Positions 21,902 to 34,673 are shown, numbered from the stretch's first letter. The stretch is DNA of 64,000 nucleotides from Stereum hirsutum FP-91666 SS1 (GCF_000264905.1 NW_006763140.1:723575-787574); one strand, 5' to 3'. Numbers and translations: made by a program. Notes: generated by a model from the sequence alone, not told the origin.

Positions 21902-23319
21902 AGTCTTCGCGTTTGAGGGTTCCAGCTAGACTCATGATTTCCTTTTATCCTTCATCCTCTTTTCATTTCACTCCCGTCTTCCATTCGCATTCTCTTTCTT
22001 TATTCTTCACCGATACCCACACTTGCTGAGAGGTTACACACGCGATCGTACGAGTATGCAGGGGAGTGGAGGTTGTGGATGTATTGATTCTTGCTTGACT
22101 GACTGTATCTGTATCCTTACTCTATCCTCGCTCGCGTCTGCGCTTGACAATATTTTTCTTTTAATATCATTGCACGCACATGCTCTTGTCATTCATTCAT
22201 AACCTCGTGCGCCACACTGCGTTGCAGTGCCTTGTGACTGAGAATCTTCGCATCACTTCAGAGATTTCCTTCTCGGATTTGTATCTGACTAACTTGTCAT
22301 GCCTTACCAACGCCACAGCAAGATTACGGAGTAGTACGTGTAGGGAGCAGGCTGACAGAATTTAGATGTCACGGATTCGCATCTTAGTCGGTATAGTTAT
22401 CCTGCGGACCCACAAAACATACACAAACGAGATCAGTGGGTTTGAGAGGACTATGTGCAATACGGCGAAGTGTCGTGAGAGATGGATTATATTTATTTCT
22501 GCTGCACTTTTACCTACACAGCACTGGAAGCTCGACCGACGATCGACAAGGACACTCATAGCTGAGACAACGATACTGTACTAGTATGAGTGTACTTCCT
22601 GTCACTAGCTTGTCACTAGCCAAGTGTTCAGCAGTATACGCCAATGGTTTTCTCGAACGCCAGAATCTGGGCTCACTTTTTTGCAGACACTCAACATGCG
22701 TTCAATCGTCTGCATACGTTTCCGAGTTTGTAAAAGGGTACGTACTGTATGTGAATTCGGCCAACTTCGACGCCGGCACCATGGCACTCATGGCCAATTT
22801 CCAGGTTCTCCGTTTTCTTCTTGCTCCTTCATAAGTTTTTGGGGAGAATACGCGACTTTGAAGGGAAAATACCCCGTAGCCTTGTGCAAGCTAAACAAGA
22901 ATCAGTTTAAGTTAAGTATTATATGCTGGACATTGTTCACCGGAAACACTGCACTTTCTGAACAATCTCAAGATCTGCAAGTCCGCTCAAAAGTCCGCTC
23001 CGACTGACGCCACAGTGGCACTTGATGGCCATTGATGGGCAAGACACTGCGAGACAAACATCTTCGGTGCTTTGGGTAAATGGTTTTTTGGAACAGTACC
23101 ATGGACGCTACATATATGGATAATTGGCTAAATGGACGTGAATGAGTACGACTGACTTCCTCTGTATTCGAGTCAGGATTTCGTGACTAAAATGGACAGC
23201 ACATGAGCTGTGCCCGTAAATAAGACGCTGACCGCAACCCATCTCCTTGCTTCCCACCACCACAACCTCTTCTCTCACCTTCCCCCTTACTCAACCACCC
23301 TACCCCCCAAAACATCGCA
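21902..23319. other. Intergenic, no gene supported
   Basis: The first 200 bp are T-rich and probably the microprotein B 3' UTR. Mid-region open frames (for example 22624-23007 +) have no recognisable family and no supporting start context. The last 100 bp are C-rich and lead into the DUF2470 gene. Confidence 0.4.
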
Positions 23320-24246
23320 ATGTCCGACCCCGTTGCCGACAAATCTGGTTTCCTATGCATGTACATGTCTTCCCACCCGGACACCCTCGTCTCCTACGCC
23401 AAACACTTCGGGCACATCTCAGAATCTCTCCTCTCCGCCAAGATGGAGTCTATCGACTCCAAAGCAATGAACCTATCCTACGTGACAAAGAAAGATGGAC
23501 CGAATTATAAAGGAGAAAAAAAGGTGGTGAGGGTGGTATTTGATCCACCGTTGAGTGGGTACGAGGAAGTTAAGCCGAGGTTGTTGGGGATGAAGGCGGA
23601 CGCAGACGAGGCGCTAGGGACGGTACGTATCTCACTAATCACCCTTCCTTCATCCCGCGTGTTATATTTGCGAGGAATCGATTGTTCTAATATTGCAATA
23701 CCTCCACGTAGTCCAAAGTCCCACACATCACATCCTTCGTTCTCCCCACCAAAGCCATCCAAACAGCCCTTCTCCTCGGTTTCCTCGCCTATACCACATG
23801 GGCCCCGTCCACCTCTTCGTCCAATTCACCCTATTGGATCCCGGCCAACTTCATCCGCAGCTACGTAGGACCGACGGCGCTGAAATGGATCTGGGGCTTT
23901 ACGCTCGTCGCGCATGGGCTCGAGGGCGCGTTCGCGTTCACGTTGGCTAGGAAACACCAGATGCCTTTGGGAGTTGCGGTAAGTACCTATATATTTCTTC
24001 CTTCACACATCACAAAGTCCCTATCACTACTTTTTTCTCTTTACTGTTACCTGGTTGACATGGATGGCGTGTGGCGTGTGGCGTGTGGCATGGCTTGGGT
24101 CGCAGAGCATTGATTTCTGACTAAATGAACCCTCATTGCAGATATCATACATCTCCGCCGTCACCCTCTTCGGATTCCCAGTCCTGCTGGACCTTCGCAG
24201 CAGGATACAGACTGCCCGTATCGACTCCATCATGAAGGGCAACTAA
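23320..24246 (+). CDS. DUF2470-domain membrane protein
   Basis: Three exons (23320-23622, 23712-23978, 24142-24246) encode 224 residues. The N-terminal half is a DUF2470 domain (GFLCMYMSSHPDTLVSYAKH), a fold also found at the C-terminus of haem-oxygenase-like and pyridoxamine-oxidase-like haem-binding proteins. The C-terminal half carries three or four hydrophobic segments (AIQTALLLGFLAYTTW, ALKWIWGFTLVAHGLEGAF, ISAVTLFGFPVLLDL), matching a fungal membrane module that commonly follows DUF2470. No signal peptide is seen. It ends IDSIMKGN at TAA 24244-24246. Role unknown; haem or tetrapyrrole handling is only suggested by the domain. An 8-bp GTGTGGC-type tandem repeat lies in the second intron near 24067. 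Confidence 0.85.
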
Positions 24247-26018
24247 GCGTGGTCGAAACAATATACTGTGCTTGGATCTGTCATCACCTCTCTATCTATC
24301 TTCCGATCGCGCTCATGTACTTTGTATATCTATTCGCGGTGCTGGTTTGAACTTTCGAATTTACTATGTCTTTGGATCTGGAATGCTCATGCGGATACGT
24401 TCGTGGACTTGGTACCTCACGTACGGCTCACGTACTGCGAATGGTGGAGGTGAGTGCTTACGATGGTGAAGGTATGATTCATGTATCTCGTTCGTGTGAA
24501 TCCCATATTTGTGTTCCCTGTGTTTCCCTCGCACGCTCTCCCCTCCACACGAAGCTCGTTCGTGCTGATATCGGCCTTCCCGTTCACGACATCATTGTGT
24601 CTATCCGGTCACTATTACTTACTAAGAGCTCGACGGGTACGTCGACAATTATCGTCGCCCGCTCAGTTCTGTACCTCTTACTCTTCTCGTTCCCTCCATC
24701 CCCGCCGTGATCCATCTTTCTTGCTCCATGAGCACGAGCAATGATGAGAATGGACCTATTTTCGTGTTCCAGTCGATAGGAACCACCCTGTCTGTCGTTG
24801 AAAACGTTACTGTGGATTATACGGACGTGAATGTCCAGGAGTGGCTGTGCCTAAAACGTTGTGCTAACCGACGATCGTTGGCTAAGTTATGAATGGACTC
24901 GCCTTCAGGCATCGACAGCTCTATAATTCATTCGTATCAGTTGAACTGTCCTAGTCAGAAATGATGACCTTCTGGATTTTTGTCTGGAACTGTACCCACT
25001 TGTTATTGCATGATGCATCCAAGTCTTTCTTTCTTGTCTGAAGAGTCAAGTCAATACCTTAAGCTTGCAAACTCTGCGATGAGTCTCTCCGAATGTTGAA
25101 CTTGTAAGGCTTTCTGACGGTCCGACCCGTATTCCCGTGTTTCGGTGTTCCCGCTTTACCGTCGATCAAAATTCAGGAGGCAGCTATGTTTGTGATCGTA
25201 AAGTAACATAACCGCTATAATTATACATACGGCACTCGTAGCCACGATTTTTCGGGTCTTAGAGGATTTGCGAGCCTCGAGGATGGATGAGGGCTTCTCG
25301 CAGATCGAGAGAGAAGTCCGAGTTGCTGATCGTACGTGAAACTGTGCGTGAATGGGCCGAGTAATTGGGAGGCGTGTGGAGAGGACATGGACGAGAGTCG
25401 GAAAATGGTTCAGACTATTATAGGGATGGCTATAATAACGGGGGTAAATTGGGTACGATGTTGATGTGATTCAAAGTCTGAGCGTCGGGTGGCGTGGATG
25501 TGGCACCAGCCAGCACCAACCTTCTTCCTAGCGGATAGTTCCGGTCGGCCTACGTCACCGAATTGATTGTTTCCTGCTCTTGCCTTCGCCTCACAACCTC
25601 AAGGTTGTAAGTACCGCCATCTTCACGGAGCATACTCCTCCGAAATCACTCTGCCAAGAGTGTGAATATGAAGACATCTCACCGCCTCAAAAATCCTCCT
25701 GATTTACATATGCACCCATGACGAACAACTCTCCCCATCCTCCTCCTCTTTCTGATCATTTCCGGTAACGGGGATCGGCGGACGATGCTCAATTGTACGA
25801 ACGGACCCCACTTCGATACGTTTCATACTCTTTCATACTGCTTGGGCACGGTCATTTTTCTCCGTAGCATGACTTCCTTACCATCACACGACGAAGTCTT
25901 GTCGATGGTGGAGGGTATATAAGGAGGGCAGGCAGGTCGGTATTCTACCCATCCCTCATCTCATCGCCTTTCAACCGCAACTTACTCAAACACCAATCCT
26001 CTTCTAATCCTTCTAATC
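24247..26018. other. Intergenic, no gene supported
   Basis: About 1.8 kb. Open frames around 24270-24890 lack recognisable content. TATATAAG at 25916-25923 lies about 100 bp before the next start codon and is probably its TATA box. Confidence 0.45.
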
Positions 26019-26582
26019 ATGTTCTTCCGTTCCATCATCGCTGTCACCCTCTCCGCTGCTGCGTTCGTCTACGCCGCGGACGTCACCCGTGAAGTCAAGG
26101 TAGGCATCATTCCGAGTCCCGCTGAATCCACACATATTTCGCTTTTTGCTCATTAACCGGTCTGTTCTTCTTCTTAGATGCCCAACGGCGAGACTACCGA
26201 CGTCTTCTGCCCTCAGTGGACTGGTAGCTGCACTTCCGTCGTTGGTGCCACTGGTACCGCGTCCGCTCAGTGTGACACCGGAGCCAACTCTGGTACGTTT
26301 TCTGTCCCCCGTCTCATTTTCTTTCCTTTCCTTGTGTTGCCACGTGTCACAAGCCCTTGTCGCTCTTACAAGCCGCCACTTCCCACGCTTCCTTTTGATA
26401 CTTTCTCACTTTGCTCCCCGTTGCCATCTTCCCTCCCGACGAGTCAACGAATACTAAATAAACCTTTTGATCCGTTCTCCCCCATAGGCACCGCCCGTGT
26501 CAGCTGCCTCTCCACCTACGGAGACAACGTCGCTGACTACACCGACGCCAACAAGCAGAGGATGGGTATCGAGTACGCTTAA
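26019..26582 (+). CDS. Small secreted protein with four cysteines
   Basis: Three exons (26019-26099, 26178-26292, 26488-26582) encode 96 residues. A signal peptide (MFFRSIIAVTLSAAAFVYA) is followed by a mature part of about 77 residues with exactly four cysteines, in DVFCPQW, GSCTSV, AQCDTG and VSCLST. That number would allow two disulphides. The mature chain is acidic and rich in Thr, Ala and Gly, ending MGIEYA. I do not recognise the family. A strong TATATAAG lies about 100 bp upstream. Codon choice is strongly C-ending in the exons, which suggests high expression. It could be an effector-like or cell-wall protein; nothing in the sequence decides this. Confidence 0.82.
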
Positions 26583-27158
26583 GAGATGATCCGAGTAGGG
26601 AATGTGGCCGGGAGGTGGAAGGTTAACGAGTAGCACGAGAGGGTGATTGAAATTTGGACATAGTCTATGCGCATTCATAATGACATTCATGGCCCTTCTG
26701 GGATTCTGGATTAAGCTTTTCGAATGTGGGCCTGTCTGAGTATGTGCATGCTGTCTGGATGGTCTTCGGAGGAGAGTTGGCAAGGTCTCCGAGTCATTCT
26801 TCGAACTCATGGTTTTCTGGTGAATATCGCCTACCGATTTGTGAAATTTAGAGGCAGCGCTTGTGACAGGCAGCAGGCTCGTACTGAGTCTCGTGAGGGG
26901 AAGTCATCTCTTAGATGCTCGACGCGGTCGAAAGGCAATCGAAAGGAGTTCAAAATCGTTTGAAAACACCGGCCTCGCGTAAGAGCGATGACGTATTTGT
27001 TTGGCAAGAGCCTCTGATCCAAACAACCGCTTGTCGCCCAAACCAGTAAATTTCAAACTCAGATATTTTAGCGCGTCTCGACTCCTCCCGACTACACCAG
27101 GCCTTTACAGTTACGGGTTCTTTAGGCCGGTATACGGCGAACTTATCACCTAGAGAGC
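26583..27158. other. Intergenic between small secreted protein and MTO1 genes
   Basis: 3' flank of the secreted protein gene and upstream region of MTO1. No gene, repeat or clear TATA box was seen. Confidence 0.4.
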
Positions 27159-30100
27159 ATGTTCCAGCTCTCACGACGCGTCGTACACCGGACATCTGTT
27201 CGTTCTCGTTCTCTCGCTCGTGCATTCGCGTCTGAGGCGCGCTCGTCCGATTATACCTACGATGGTGCGTAGCCCTTCGTCTCACTTTTTTTGTCTGCTC
27301 AATCGTACTACTTTTCTCTCAAATTTTGATTGCCATGGCCAGTGTGTGTCATTGGAGGCGGCCATGCAGGCTGTGAAGCAGCCGCTGGTGCAGCCCGTAC
27401 AGGCGCCCGGACAGTCCTCATCACACAAAAACTAGACACTATAGGCGAGATGTCGTGTAACCCGTCTATTGGAGGCGTCGGAAAGGGAACGCTGGTCAGG
27501 GAGATTGATGCTATGGATGGGTTGATGGGTAAAGTCGCAGGTATGGTTTTCGTTTCGATAATTGTGTCCATGTGTTGGTTCTGAGGACCCTGCGTTTGGT
27601 ACGAAGATAAGGCGGGGATACAGTTTCAAATATTGAATCGCTCGAAGGGCGCTGCTGTATGGGTGCGTATAACCCCTCGTTGCTTCGGTCTTATTTCGCT
27701 CCTCCGATGCATACCCATTTTCCCATTCCATCCCTCTCTGCCTATGTGTCGTATATGTGGCCTAACACCATCGAAATAGGGTCCCCGCGCCCAAATGGAC
27801 CGTAAACTCTACAAATCACACATGCAACATGCTCTGCACAACTACGGCCCAAACCTCTCCATACGCACTGGAAGCGTCTACGATCTCGTGTACTCCCATA
27901 CGCATTCTGGTTCGAGACCAGAGGATATTAGAGCGAGGATTGAGGGTGTCAGGCTCGGTATGTTGACTCTTTTTGTTCCACGGCTACTTACAGTCGTCGC
28001 GCCCTCTCGCTGCAACACGTCAATTGCTGACAAAATGCGCGTATAGATACGGGCGAAATAATACACTGCTCACAAATCGTAATCTGCACTGGTACCTTCC
28101 TATCTGGCGAAATCCACATAGGCTCTCGGCGCATCCCAGCCGGTCGAATAAACGACCCCGCCTCACCTCCCTCTCCCTCCTCCCTCGCCTCTCCCTCCTC
28201 TCCCTCTTCTTCCTCTTCTTCCTCTTCTTCCTCTTCTTCCTCCTCCTCCTCCTCCTCCTCCTCTCTTCCTACGGCTTCTTCTATTCCTATCCCTCCTAGC
28301 CCCACGATATCGCACCAGTCCGGCCTTTCCCATACCCTCCAACATGCCTTCGCCCTCCCGCTCTCTCGTCTCCAGACGGGTACACCTGCGCGTTTGGATG
28401 GTAAAACGATCAATTTCGAGCATCCGAGGATTATCGTTATGAAGGGGGATGAGAAGCCGAAGAGCTTTGGTTTTTTGACTGGGGAGGGTGAGGATGGTGG
28501 GCTGCCGAATAAGGTGTGTCCGTCGTTCCTTTCCATTTTCTAGGTATACATCTAAGCTTGAAAGGGGCTATCGTATTGATGCGTGTATTGTGTGTAGGAT
28601 AATCAGGTCGTTACGTGGCAGACGTTCACAACGCCGGAGACACATAAGTTCGTGCGTGATAATTTGCATTTGAGTGTGCATATTCAGGAGACGAAGAAGG
28701 GTACGCCTGCGCTGCTTCCACCTTAACAGTCTGCAATATTGATGCTTACCTTTTTTCATGTGGCGTGTGGCGGACTCTCGTTCTCAATAGGTCCACGGTA
28801 TTGTCCGTCTCTCGAAGCAAAAATCACACGTTTCGCAGCGAAGAACGAACATACTGTCTGGTTGGAGCCAGAGGGGTACGATTCCGGTGCATCTCTATTT
28901 TCCTGCTCCATCCGTCCCCCACTCGTCATATTCCACGTACCTTCTGTACTTACCCCTTAATCACCACAGACGTGATTTATCCTAACGGCCTCTCGAACTC
29001 CATGCCCGAGGAACTCCAAGAAACGATGTTGCGCACGGTCCCTGGGCTGGAGAACGTCAAAATGGTGCGGCCTGCATATGGGGTCGAGTACGATTTCGTG
29101 GATCCGAGGGAATTGGATTGTATGTCTACCCTCTCTCGTTTCTTCATCTTCTTGTACACCCTCTAATGTATAATGCATCGAATGATATAGCTACCCTCGA
29201 AGTAAAACGCGTCCAAGGCCTCTTCCTAGCTGGTCAAATCAACGGAACGACGGGTTACGAAGAGGCAGCTGCGCAGGGAATCGTAGCTGGGATCAACGCG
29301 GGTCTCGCGGCTCGCGACTTGCGCGCCCAAGTCTCAAGTGACGTTGTTAGTGGTGAAGATGCGGCCCTGGGGAGGGGTAAGAGATTGGTCGTGAGCCGGG
29401 CGGAGGGATATGTGGGGGTTATGATTGACGATTTGGTGATGAAGGGGGCTGAGGAGCCTTGTGAGTTCTCTCTCCCGTCCTAGCCCTCCTGTACTCTCGT
29501 TCGATCCTGCTAACCATCGCCTGGTGTGATCAATGGTCCAGACCGGATGTTCACGACGAGAGCGGAATACAGGATGACGCTCAGGAGCGATAACGCGGAT
29601 TTAAGGCTCACGGCAAAAGGTATGTCTCTGCCTTTCACCTGTCTCCTTCATCCTCCTCGCTTACACATTTTCTCCTTAAAAGCCCATGCACTCGGCGCTG
29701 TCTCCGACACCCGTTGGGCTTCATTCAGTCGCACTAAACGTTCCATGGACCTCGCCACCTCTTTAATGCAATCATACACACTCTCGCCGCAGGGATGGTG
29801 GCTCAGGGGGTTCAACGAGGTGGGAAGAGACGGGGTCATGAGGAGGTTAGCTGTTCGGTCTACTATGGACTAAGGGTGGAGGCCTAACCATGTCTTGTTG
29901 AATCTAGCGCGTTCGATATGCTCAGGTTCCCGAAGCTGAGGACGAGAGACTTCGTGGAGGTCATACCTGAGCTTGGGACGATCGAGGAGGGTGTTCTAGA
30001 AAGAGTTGATATTGATGGTACGCCTTTCCATGAGGGTTTATACGTGATGTAAACGTTGATATACGGTCTCATACAGGCCGCTACCACTCCTACCTCTCCC

Positions 30101-30456
30101 GCCAACAAGCCGAACTCCGAAACTTCACAGACGAGGAATCACTGCTTCTTTCTCCTAGGATGGATTACTCTGTCGTGCAGGGGTTGAGTTCGGAAGAAAA
30201 GGAGAGGTTGAGCAGGGTCAGGCCGAGGAATATTGGGCAGGCGAAGAGGATGGAGGGGATGACGCCGAAGGGGATCGTTATGCTTTTGAGGTATGCGAAG
30301 AGGACTTGGGGGAGGGATGGGCAGGGCGGTGTAGGCGCGAATGTGGCTGGAAACCTGGGGCAGGAAGGGGTGGAGGGAGTATTGGGGGAGGTGGCTGAGT
30401 TGGAGGCGGACGGGTCTGCGGATGCGGGGAGAGTGGAGGCGGCAGCGGTTGCTTGA
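27159..30456 (+). CDS. MTO1: Mitochondrial tRNA uridine-34 modification enzyme MTO1/GidA
   Basis: With its GTPase partner (MSS1/MnmE family) this FAD enzyme builds the carboxymethylaminomethyl group on U34 of mitochondrial tRNAs. The start at 27159 gives a basic N-terminus ([20 protein letters not shown]), a likely mitochondrial presequence. The FAD motif follows ([14 protein letters not shown]), then [35 protein letters not shown] with its conserved Cys, [35 protein letters not shown], and [20 protein letters not shown]. The C-terminal domain is also present ([36 protein letters not shown]). About 12 exons. A poly-serine insertion at about 28166-28268 interrupts the segment between [15 protein letters not shown] and SGLSHTLQ. 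A Gly/Ala/Glu-rich tail follows the last conserved helix. All catalytic landmarks are intact. Confidence 0.93.
28166..28268 (+). repeat. (TCC/TTC)n coding microsatellite in MTO1
   Basis: About 100 bp of TCC/TTC repeats in the serine frame, giving an almost pure Ser run inside the MTO1 protein. It has the length and purity expected of a tract still mutating by slippage. Confidence 0.85.
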
Positions 30457-30917
30457 CGCTGTTAGAGACCTCTTATTTTCCTGACGCATGAAATATCACT
30501 GCTCACGTATGATTTCGTGGGCGTGTGCCATTGACTATCACATACCGAGAATATTCCTGTGCGCTGAACGTGAGACGCCACACGACGCCACGCGACTCTT
30601 TTGGGCGCTTGCTGGAGACCTCTGGAGACCCGCTTCACCTAAGTAAGTACTCCTGCAGACTTCTTGTTCCTTCATCTTCGCCAGCTTCACTGTTTTTGGT
30701 CGCTGTACAAGAACACTCATTCTCTGGGGTGATTCATGGATTTCTGCCTCAATGATCGTTTGTAGCCAGCCGATCTGCTTACAACGTAACTGTGAAGCGC
30801 CGAAGTTGGAACGTGCATCAACTTGAAAGGCCCGGCGGTCTGTCTCGCTTGCACTAAACATCTCCACTGGTTTAAGAGCATTCTTACTCTCTATCTTTCT
30901 GCTCGGCGTGCTTGAGC
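30457..30917. other. Intergenic between MTO1 and ATG22
   Basis: 461 bp with the MTO1 3' flank and ATG22 promoter. No gene or obvious TATA box was seen. Confidence 0.4.
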
Positions 30918-33270
30918 ATGACAACAGAGTCTTCGGCACCACCAAGTGGTTTTGACACCAGACGCTACAAGCGCGAACTATGGGGATGGCTCAGTTACGC
31001 GTTTGCGAGGTATGTGAACTACCTGGGCATCCGACAGCGTCACTGACTAGTCCCTCTGTTGTCACTACCGCTCTCCAAAAACCTCTGAACTGAACCAAAG
31101 CGAAGTTTTCGTCATCGTTTCCCTCACGCTCTTCCTACCCATCTGTCTCGAACAATTCGCAAGAGATAATGGCTACCTCCTCCCTGACAAGCAAACACCT
31201 TGTTCCGCTGGTGTTTCGCTTTCCAACTCAACGTCTACGCTATCAGGAAATGGGACGGAAACGGAGCAGAGATGTGCTGTGAAATTAGGTTGGGTGTGGA
31301 TTGATACTGCGAGTTTTAGGTGTGTGGAAATGTACAGTTCGTTGGGGTGCCACATCATAGCATCGAGAATGAGACGTGTGCTGATGCGTGTGCTGGGTAG
31401 CCTCTATGTATATTCGATCTCTGTTGCGCTGCAGGCGTTGACTGTCATTTCAATGGGCGGGATTGCAGACCACCGTGAGTCCCCCTTACCCCTCACGCCT
31501 TCCCACTGTCCCGTTCGCTCAACACACTGGGCCGTCTTCCTTCCATCTTGCAGCCCCACATCGCAAACGTCTGCTCTTCACATTCGCCTTCCTTGGCTCC
31601 CTCTCCGCTATCCTTTTCTTCTTTCTCCCTTCGTCCTCTCCAGTATGGCCCCTATCCGGCCTCTTCGCCATCTTCGCAAACGTCGGCTTCGGAGCGTCAG
31701 TTGTTGCGATGAACGCATACCTACCAATGTTAGCGAAGAACAGCGAGGGAGTTGTAATGGCAAGGCAGTCTTTGGATGAGGAGTTAACAAAACGACACAG
31801 GGATACCGGAGGGATATTGCCCACGGAAGAAGAAGAGAATCATGGTACCAGAGAGGGAGGCGACGAGCATACCGTTCCACTGCTTTCCGGTTCTTCTGGC
31901 CTTAATGATAATTCAACCGACGACCCCCACCTCGCCCAGCTCCACGAGAAATATAACACCTCTCTTTCGCGTTCGACTTCACATATCTCTTCCCTCGGTA
32001 TTGCACTTGGCTATTCTTCCGGCATCGCCCTCTTGGCTCTTACTTTAGTTCCCGTTACGCTGCTCAAGGGATCGACTTTGGTGTTGAGGTGCGCGATTGG
32101 GGCTAGTGGGGTATGGTGGGCTGTATTCTCCGTGCCGGCAGTTTGGTGGTTGCTGAGTGGGGAGAAGGATGACTTCAATAAAAGAGATGGAGCAGTGATG
32201 GAGGATGGCGAGGACGGATGGGACGTACGAAGTGTAGAGGTGGGTGGCGCACAGAGAGATGTGAAGGAGGACTGGAGTATGTGGAGGGAGGTTATCAGGG
32301 CTTGGAAAAGACTGGGTGGGATGCTGAGGTGGAGGGAAATCAAGAAATTGAAGAATACGTTCAGATATCTTGGAGCCTGGTTCTTACTTTCGGATGGTGC
32401 GTCTCCTCTCTAGATGAGTCAATTAGGATCCTTAACCTGACCGTATATCTTCATGCTTGGTACAGGTTTCACGACGATAACGTCCACTGCCATCCTCTTC
32501 GGGAAAACGACACTCCACATGTCACCCTCCTCACTCATCCTCATCGGAGTACTCACACCGCTCTCAGGCATCCTGGGCTCGCTACTGTGGCCTGCATTAC
32601 AGAGAAAGTTCGGGTGGTCCAACCTCAAGGTTATAGTGATACTGGTAGTGATGGCGAGTCTGATTCCAGCATATGGATGTCTAGGATTTTTGAGCGTGCT
32701 GAGGGAGAAGGCGAAGTTTGGTGGATTGACTACAGAGGGAGAGATGTTTGGGTTGGCGGTTTATTTCGGTGCGTTTCTCTCCGAAAACTTGGCCGTACAC
32801 AGCTTGGATGTCTTGTTGACCCGTTTCTTTCCTCTCAATTTCAGGTTCAGTCTATGGTGCATTCCAAAGCTATGCAAGGGCGCTCTATGCAGAGTTGATA
32901 CCGCCTGGGGAGGAGGCCAGGTGGTACGTCGACTTGAATTGTCTCTTTACTATCGAATGCGTTTTCGTCTCGCTCATTGTGTCACTTTTCATCTAGGTAT
33001 GGCCTCTTCTCCATAACAGACAAAGTGAGCCCTCGTTTATCTGTCCTCTTGAAGTTTCACTAACGCTCATGCAAAAAATCACAGTCCTCGTCCTTCCTCG
33101 GTCCTCTCATCGTCGGTCTCATATCAGATACGACAGGAAATATCCGCTATGCTTTCTTCTTTCTCGTGTTCATGATTTGGGCCGCGGTACCACTATTGGT
33201 GAGTGTGGACGTGGAGAGGGGGAGAAAGGATGCGAGGGGGTATGTCTTTAATGCGAGGAGGGCTGCGTAA
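30918..33270 (+). CDS. ATG22: Autophagy-related protein 22 (vacuolar amino-acid effluxer)
   Basis: Atg22 is a major-facilitator-type permease of the vacuolar membrane that exports amino acids released by autophagic breakdown. The start at 30918 gives MTTESSAPPSGFDTRRYKRE, then LWGWLSYAFASEVFVIVSLT, the usual Atg22 opening with its first helix. A luminal Asn/Ser/Thr loop has two NxT/S sites. Further segments are ALTVISMGGIADH, SLSAILFFFLP, GASVVAMNAYLPMLAKNSEG, a long hydrophilic central loop rich in Glu and Ser, SLGIALGYSSGIALLAL, ILIGVLTPLSGILGSLLW, LKVIVILVVMASLIPAYGCL, GAFQSYARALYAELIPPGEE, FSITDKSSSFLGPLIVGLIS and FFFLVFMIWAAVPLLVSVDV. It ends NARRAA at TAA 33268-33270. About nine exons; 10-12 helices, complete. 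Confidence 0.92.
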
Positions 33271-34665
33271 GGGTTCGTGATGTGGGTAGGTGGGTCTGAG
33301 AGTGTAAGATAGGCTTGGGTTTCTTGTATGATATCTCATGGAACTCTTCTTGGATATTTGATGCTCAATCGATCTTATTCGACATTCCCGAGTATGAGAC
33401 CTTGATCGTCAATAGTCCACTGGAGCACTGGAGCACATGTAGTATCGTACCGCAGTTCTTCGGACGAACTATGGAAAACTTCACGGTAGTTGTAGCAGCG
33501 AACAGCATGTCATGTTTCCACCTCCCATCTTCTATTGACCCCAGACAAGAGTCAGTTTCAATGTCCAGCGTGGTCTTCACGGTGGCTGTATTAATTCGCC
33601 TGTTCTTCCACTTTCTGCTTATTAGTCCCTTTAGCGAGTCGACGGTCCGTGCTGCCCTCTCTCTCTTAATGCATTAGAAATTTGACATAATTCTGCATAT
33701 ATACTTACGCGTTTGTGTTCGTTTGTTGAGTCTGCGAATAATGGGCCAGAATTTAGAAAGTTGGCTTGTTCACGGATTGTGGCGTCGAACTTGCTTGTGC
33801 CACTTACGCAGCTCCCGGCCCTCTCCGGGCCGCCCGGTCTTGTTCCCAACGGAGCCCAGAAATTTGGTCCTGTCGGTCGTTCCTTCGCAGCTTGTTCGCA
33901 GTCAATCATCTGCATCATCGTTGTCGCGACGAAGGTAGAAAATCCTTCTCCAGACATCAGTCCTTTTTCATCAGACTCACCTCCTCTGATCCGGCAATCC
34001 TAGAAGCGGTACCCGGTTGCCATCGCCGTCAACGTCGTCCTGCATCGTCGAACCGTGAGCGCGTCGTCAGCCAGAGCATCCGTTAATATCTAAATGAAAT
34101 ATCATTTACCCCTCCAGAACGGAAGTTGACAATGGGACCGAACCTTCGTGACGACCAGGGACGCATGCATTGTGCTGCACGGCTCGGAGCTGCGTTCTTC
34201 TGTAGACTGGCGGACCGCATTGCACCTTCGGACCCTGCTCTCTGATAGATTTTCTGGGTAGCTTTACTCGTAGGTGGCCCGCCGAAAATCATCCTTCTAC
34301 CTCTCTCGCGAGGAAAACACCCACTGTGACTTGATCATGCATACGTGCTTACAGCCTAGTTGATGCCTGTTGCGATCCGGTCTTCCGTCCACTTCGTCCT
34401 GGCAAGGCTCATAGCACCTGGTCGGAGTCGTCTCTCGTCCTTCTTGGCCACGTGCATGCGATCCGTTGAGTCGCAATTTTGAAGATGCTCGGAGAAAGCA
34501 AAGCGTACTTCGGGTACCTGACCCTGCTCTAAGTAGCGTTTCCAACGCACGGTGCCTTTCGTCCAGCGGTGCCATTACGTCGTGGATTTGCTTTGTCGCG
34601 ATGCTTCAGAGGGTCTCGGTCATGCTTGTTCGGTCGTTGTGCAGCACGAAGTTTCTCCTGCGCAG
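33271..34665. other. Intergenic with uncertain minus-strand coding potential
   Basis: About 1.4 kb. Minus-strand frames at 33631-33957, 34083-34292 and 34356-34550 contain protein-like stretches (QVPEVRFAFSEHLQNCDS; VDGDGNRVPLLGLPDQ) next to plausible splice sites. I could not join them into one open frame, because the best joins meet stop codons. This may be a decayed gene or chance; I do not call it. Confidence 0.3.
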
Positions 34666-34673
34666 TATATAAG
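34666..34673 (+). promoter_or_regulatory. TATA box of lyase copy 2
   Basis: TATATAAG about 110 bp before the ATG at 34780. Confidence 0.55.

Noticed and set aside
24060..24095. GTGTGGC tandem repeat as a regulatory array
   Set aside because: Only three to four units inside an intron of the DUF2470 gene; too short to argue function.
27988..28536. Minus-strand poly-glutamate protein
   Set aside because: It is the complement of the (TCC/TTC) serine tract of MTO1; the + strand continues conserved GidA sequence on both sides.
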